In this document: piece by piece, positions 61,501 through 64,000 of the stretch | Numbering within the stretch: the stretch's first letter is position 1 | Layout of the letters: the number at the start of each line of letters is the position of its first letter | Source of the DNA: Solirubrobacteraceae bacterium | Lineage (GTDB): Bacteria > Actinomycetota > Thermoleophilia > Solirubrobacterales > Solirubrobacteraceae | Reading direction: 5' to 3' | DNA length: 64,000 bases | Assembly: GCA_017744415.1 (NCBI GenBank) | Contig: JAGIBJ010000084.1 | Coordinates: 42,458 to 106,457, forward strand | The notes under the pieces: model-generated | Databases searched by the model: none | Told to the model about the DNA's origin: nothing | What the model saw: only the letters and a program-made list of their open reading frames with translations | Position numbers and translations under genes: made by a program

Positions 61501-64000
61501 GCGGCGTCACGTGGGTGAACGCCGGCGGCACGATCGACACCACGTTCGGCAACCCGGCCGTGACGATCAAGGGCTCGGCCAACGTTGACTGGGACAGCGC
61601 GACCAACGCGATCACGTTCCAGGGCACGATCACCACGGGCACCACGGTGCTCACGGGCAAGGGCGTGATGGACGGCAAGAAGATCGCCTTCACGGGCGAC
61701 GCCGTCAGCACCTCCCCCGCCTTCTCGCTCAAGGGCGCCGTTGAGGGCGTCGTCTACTACGCCGATCCGGCCGGCGCCACCATCGCTGATGCCTCGGGCA
61801 AGCAGGTCGCGGCGCAGAAGGGCGACTTCGTCGTCACCAGCGCCACCGGCACCGTGACGGCCCAGAACCTCACGCTCACCGGCAAGGCCACGCTCGGCAA
61901 GGTCGGCAGCCAGGTGTACGCGAGCGGCGGCGGCACCGTCGACGCCACGTACAACGGCGCGACGCTCAAGGGCTCGGCCACCGCCAGCTGGATCCTCGGT
62001 CAGGCCCCGGCCGTGAACTTCGAGGGCACCGTCACCTACGGCAACATCGTCGTCACGGGCACCGGCACGGTCGACGGCAAGAAGGTGACCATCAAGGGCA
62101 CCGCCAAGGCCACCGACCCGAACTACACGATCAGCGGCGCGGCCGAAGCCGTGTACTACTACGCCGATCCGGCGGGTGAGACGATCTCCGATGCCTCCGG
62201 CAAGCAGGTCGCTGCCGCCAAGGGCGACGCCGCGATCACCTCCGGGACCGCCACGATCACCGCCAAGGGCGTCACGGTCACCGGCAAGGCCACGGCCGGC
62301 AAGAACGGCGACAAGCTGTGGGTGAAGGGCGACGGCACCGTCGACGCCACCTACGCGGGCGTCGCGCTCAAGGGCAACGGCACGTTCAGCTGGGCCACCG
62401 GCACCACCGGCGTCGTGAACTTCGACGGCACCGTCTCGGCCGGGAACACCGTGTTCTCCGGCAAGGGCGAGCTCGACGGCAACAAGATCAGCCTCACGGC
62501 CACCGCCAAGGCGACCGACGCGAGCTTCGTCATCGACGGCGCGCTCAGCGGCTACGTCTACTACGGCGACCCGGCCGGCGCGAAGATCACTGATGGCTCC
62601 GGCAAGGAAGTCGCCGCCTCCAAGGGCGACTGGTCGCTCACCTCGGCGACCGCCACGCTGACCACCAAGGGCACCACCGTCACCGGCAAGGTGACCGCGG
62701 GCAAGGTCGGCTCGGAGATCTGGGTCAACGCCGGCGGCACGCTCGACGTGACCTTCGGCAACCCCGCCGTGACCATCAAGGGCTCGGCCGGCGTGACCTA
62801 CTCGAGCAGCGCCAACAACGGCGCGATCGGCTTCGAGGGCACCGTCACCACGGGCACCACGGTGCTCACGGGCAAGGGCACGATGGACGGCAAGAAGATC
62901 GCCTTCTCCGGCACCGCTGCCTCCACCGTCTCCGGCTTCTCCCTGAAGGGTGCCGTCGAGGGCGTCGTCTACTACGCCGATCCGGCGGGCGACACCATCG
63001 CGGACGCCTCGGGCAAGAAGGTCGCCGCGCAGAAGGGTGACTTCGTCGTCACCAGCGCGAGCGGCTCGGTCAACGCGCAGAACCTCGCCCTCACCGGCAA
63101 GGCCACGCTCGGCAAGGTCGGCAGCCAGCTCTACGCGAACGGCACCGGCAACGTCGACGCCACCTACAACGGCGCGACCCTCAAGGGCTCGGCCACCGCG
63201 AGCTGGATCCTCGGCTCCGATCCGGCCGTCACCTTCGAGGGCACCGTCTCCTACGGCAACTTCGTCGTGACCGGCAACGGCACCGTCGACGGCAAGAAGG
63301 TGACCATCAAGGGCACCGCCAAGGGCACCGAGAGCGGCTTCGCCATCACCGGTGCTGCCGAGGGCGTCTACTACTACGGCGATCCGGCCGGCGACAAGAT
63401 CCTCGACGCCTCCGGCGCGAAGGTCCCTGCTGCCAAGGGCGACGCCGCGATCACCTCCGCGACCGCCACGATCACCGCCAAGGGCGTCACCGTCACCGGC
63501 AACGCCACCGCCGGCAAGAACGGCGACAGCTACTGGGTCAACGGCAACGGCACGCTCGACGCCACCTTCGGCGGCGTGGCCCTCAAGGGCAACGCGACCG
63601 CCACCTGGGCGACGGGCAAGACCGCAGTCGTGAACTTCGACGGCAACGTCTCGGCCGGGAACACCGTGTTCTCGGGCAAGGGTGAGCTCGACGGCAACAA
63701 GATCGCCCTCACGGCCACCGCGAAGGCCACCGACTCGAGCTTCACGCTCGACGGCTCGCTCAGCGGTTACGTCTACTACGGCGACCCGGCCGGCGCGAAG
63801 ATCACGGATGCCTCGGGCAACCAGGTCGCCGCGTCCAAGGGCGACTGGTCGCTGACCTCCGCCACCGCGACCCTCACGACGAAGGGCACGACCGTCACCG
63901 GCAACATCGCCGCGGGCAAGGTCGGCTCCGACATCTGGATCAAGGCCGGCGGTGCCATCGACCTGACGATTGACGGCAACCCCGCCGTGAACATCAAGGG
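58584..64000 (+). CDS. Giant secreted repeat protein (partial, runs off window)
   Basis: Open from ATG 58584 to the window end, at least 1805 codons with no stop. Basic N-terminus and long signal peptide (LSVLVTSLLLVLGFSPALSQ, cut near SQAA), an N-terminal domain with the only two cysteines noticed (LCNAW, SCAADD), then from about residue 370 at least eleven tandem repeats of 133-141 aa with consensus features V-Y-Y-G/A-D-P-A-G, D-A-S-G-K-x-V-A-A-x-K-G-D, L-T-G-K-A-T-x-G-K, G-G-G-T-V-D, G-T-V-D-G-K-K. Gly/Thr/Ala/Lys/Val-rich and predicted all-beta. No family recognised; a surface filament or adhesin-like role is inference. Strong ribosome site. Confidence 0.85.
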   Translation, partial: MSHPSQRGSSRKDAATRRPLHRLSVLVTSLLLVLGFSPALSQAATANVTQSDLCNAWNANPTSPEVTLASGYKITGSKLVRAGASCAADDAAVSISNSAIAEVSTTSGGSAASRMLAAAVQTAVSESDIKVGDEVFKGASITSLTAVLQNGFIGIKGGIELKWSSGTATKLNFEGRFYALDRFSLVLRSPAEGSVLPSVGGQPINFAGDLVKDSAGYHMNVNGTAPLVTVGEGDKQISVSNATLKMTLANVLTGDGLTVTVTGDGGLGTAVKLTGAKLTAEFDSTGLLKATGNGTVNATIPANGQLPEGKATGTADFTYIRDGKQQADFAGDVKFADAFVANAKGTLDAQTLTFTGDATLTSNDLLVKGAIDGIAYWGDNLAGRTVENRAGAQVQAKKGDVLVKTATASVTAKGVDIKGSARIGDVDGEQWAKGTGTLDLTVSVAGLPDTAIKGTADFGWVKGGNPTVDFKGTVGSGSTAIASATGTVDGNKIDLTGSGSLVNPDLSIKGTVDGVVYYGDKSGDQVAGKDGTKVAAKKGDFILRSATAKVAAKGFDLTGAASMARVGGDLWASGGGTVDLTLGETSLKGSADMTWVSGQLPSVAFKGSLKQGTTAVGNVSGTVDGNKLSLKGDGSFAQNGLAVKGSVEGVVYYGADLSGLTIIDGSGKETAAKKGDWIVKSATADATYQTLKLGATASFGSVAGKEWANASGALSGTYGDTELSGSANVTWVEGASPAATYEGTVKAFGTTLKANGTIDANKITTKGNLSFATAQIAAQGQFEGVLYYGDTTGVTLPNAAGKQVAAKPGDFVVKAAGTGQAMVWNTLVSGDVSLVKAGGDMYATGGGTVSVSGGGVKITGTGSFTWQEEQYPVLAFAGSVTNGTTAVANVTGTLDGRKITLKGDAKITEPNYTFSGAAEGYMYYGTPGARKVENKDGQLVTAAKGDFFLKTTQGKLETKGTTLTGAMSAGKASGVTWVNAGGTIDTTFGNPAVTIKGSANVDWDSATNAITFQGTITTGTTVLTGKGVMDGKKIAFTGDAVSTSPAFSLKGAVEGVVYYADPAGATIADASGKQVAAQKGDFVVTSATGTVTAQNLTLTGKATLGKVGSQVYASGGGTVDATYNGATLKGSATASWILGQAPAVNFEGTVTYGNIVVTGTGTVDGKKVTIKGTAKATDPNYTISGAAEAVYYYADPAGETISDASGKQVAAAKGDAAITSGTATITAKGVTVTGKATAGKNGDKLWVKGDGTVDATYAGVALKGNGTFSWATGTTGVVNFDGTVSAGNTVFSGKGELDGNKISLTATAKATDASFVIDGALSGYVYYGDPAGAKITDGSGKEVAASKGDWSLTSATATLTTKGTTVTGKVTAGKVGSEIWVNAGGTLDVTFGNPAVTIKGSAGVTYSSSANNGAIGFEGTVTTGTTVLTGKGTMDGKKIAFSGTAASTVSGFSLKGAVEGVVYYADPAGDTIADASGKKVAAQKGDFVVTSASGSVNAQNLALTGKATLGKVGSQLYANGTGNVDATYNGATLKGSATASWILGSDPAVTFEGTVSYGNFVVTGNGTVDGKKVTIKGTAKGTESGFAITGAAEGVYYYGDPAGDKILDASGAKVPAAKGDAAITSATATITAKGVTVTGNATAGKNGDSYWVNGNGTLDATFGGVALKGNATATWATGKTAVVNFDGNVSAGNTVFSGKGELDGNKIALTATAKATDSSFTLDGSLSGYVYYGDPAGAKITDASGNQVAASKGDWSLTSATATLTTKGTTVTGNIAAGKVGSDIWIKAGGAIDLTIDGNPAVNIK
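59706..64000 (+). repeat. Tandem ~405-bp coding repeats with a 1215-bp higher-order period
   Basis: The (V/I)xYY(G/A)D landmark codons begin at 59706, 60129, 60534, 60939, 61347, 61752, 62151, 62556, 62967, 63366 and 63771 (spacing 399-423 bp). Units 6, 7, 8 recur as units 9, 10, 11 at exactly 1215 bp in each case, with near-identical protein, showing recent duplication of a three-unit block; unit 5 also resembles unit 8 (1209 bp). Confidence 0.9.

Noticed and set aside
59706..64000. Repeat array as a CRISPR or non-coding satellite
   Set aside because: The period is ~405 bp, in frame throughout and protein-coding with no spacers.

Overview
The window is a very GC-rich, densely packed chromosomal segment with short intergenic gaps, ATGA/GTGA stop-start overlaps and frequent GTG starts. 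The hrcA/dnaJ/prmA block, the lepA/rpsT/holA/comEC/comEA/leuS block, the CP-ATP-grasp/alpha-E/transglutaminase cluster and many TANNNT boxes 6-8 nt before start codons (leaderless-type promoters) point to an actinobacterium. A deep-branching Thermoleophilia lineage (Solirubrobacterales-like) is my guess, not a demonstrated placement. I see no phage, transposon, CRISPR or plasmid genes.

Layout. 1-5.4 kb: prmA, dnaJ and hrcA (minus strand), interrupted by a plus-strand uncharacterised three-repeat protein gene that carries a one-base frameshift. 5.5-8 kb: DUF4184 membrane protein and a duplicated-ATPase ABC-F protein with a structured leader. 8-15 kb: a translationally coupled P450/alpha-beta hydrolase/SDR operon with a TetR regulator and a perfect operator-like inverted repeat, a GAF-HD-GYP protein, and a second quinone-reductase-like SDR divergent from an Rrf2 regulator. 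15-20 kb: a HadA/HadB-like dehydratase pair and two overlapping, paralogous, secreted ~700-aa proteins. 20-27 kb: GDPD-like protein lacking the usual HRG histidine, MerR regulator, aldehyde dehydrogenase, SDR, and two CNNM/CorC proteins preceded by a possible proline/acid-rich leader peptide. 27-31 kb: CP-ATP-grasp, alpha-E and transglutaminase-like trio. 31-34 kb: small membrane proteins, a beta-lactamase-fold protein, an MFS exporter. 34-47 kb: lepA, murJ, rpsT, holA, comEC, comEA, a CPA1 antiporter and a few uncharacterised genes. 47-52 kb: twin secreted RCC1-like/fibronectin-III proteins with matching 5' leaders. 52-56.6 kb: DUF6328, leuS, a coiled-coil protein ending in two FtsZ-tail-like motifs, and tRNA-Ala(GGC). 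56.7-64 kb: an EAL-DICT protein divergent from a giant secreted repeat protein that runs off the window end.

How it fits together. Housekeeping (translation factors, heat-shock control, DNA uptake, lipid II flipping, clamp loader) is interleaved with cell-surface functions. Two putative c-di-GMP phosphodiesterases (HD-GYP and EAL) lie in the window, one directly divergent from the giant surface protein, which suggests (inference) c-di-GMP-linked control of surface display. The most unusual items are the giant protein with a 405-aa higher-order repeat, the coiled-coil protein with tandem FtsZ-tail mimics, the twin RCC1/FN3 proteins with a covarying leader hairpin, the tandem secreted 700-aa paralogues, and the frameshifted three-repeat protein.
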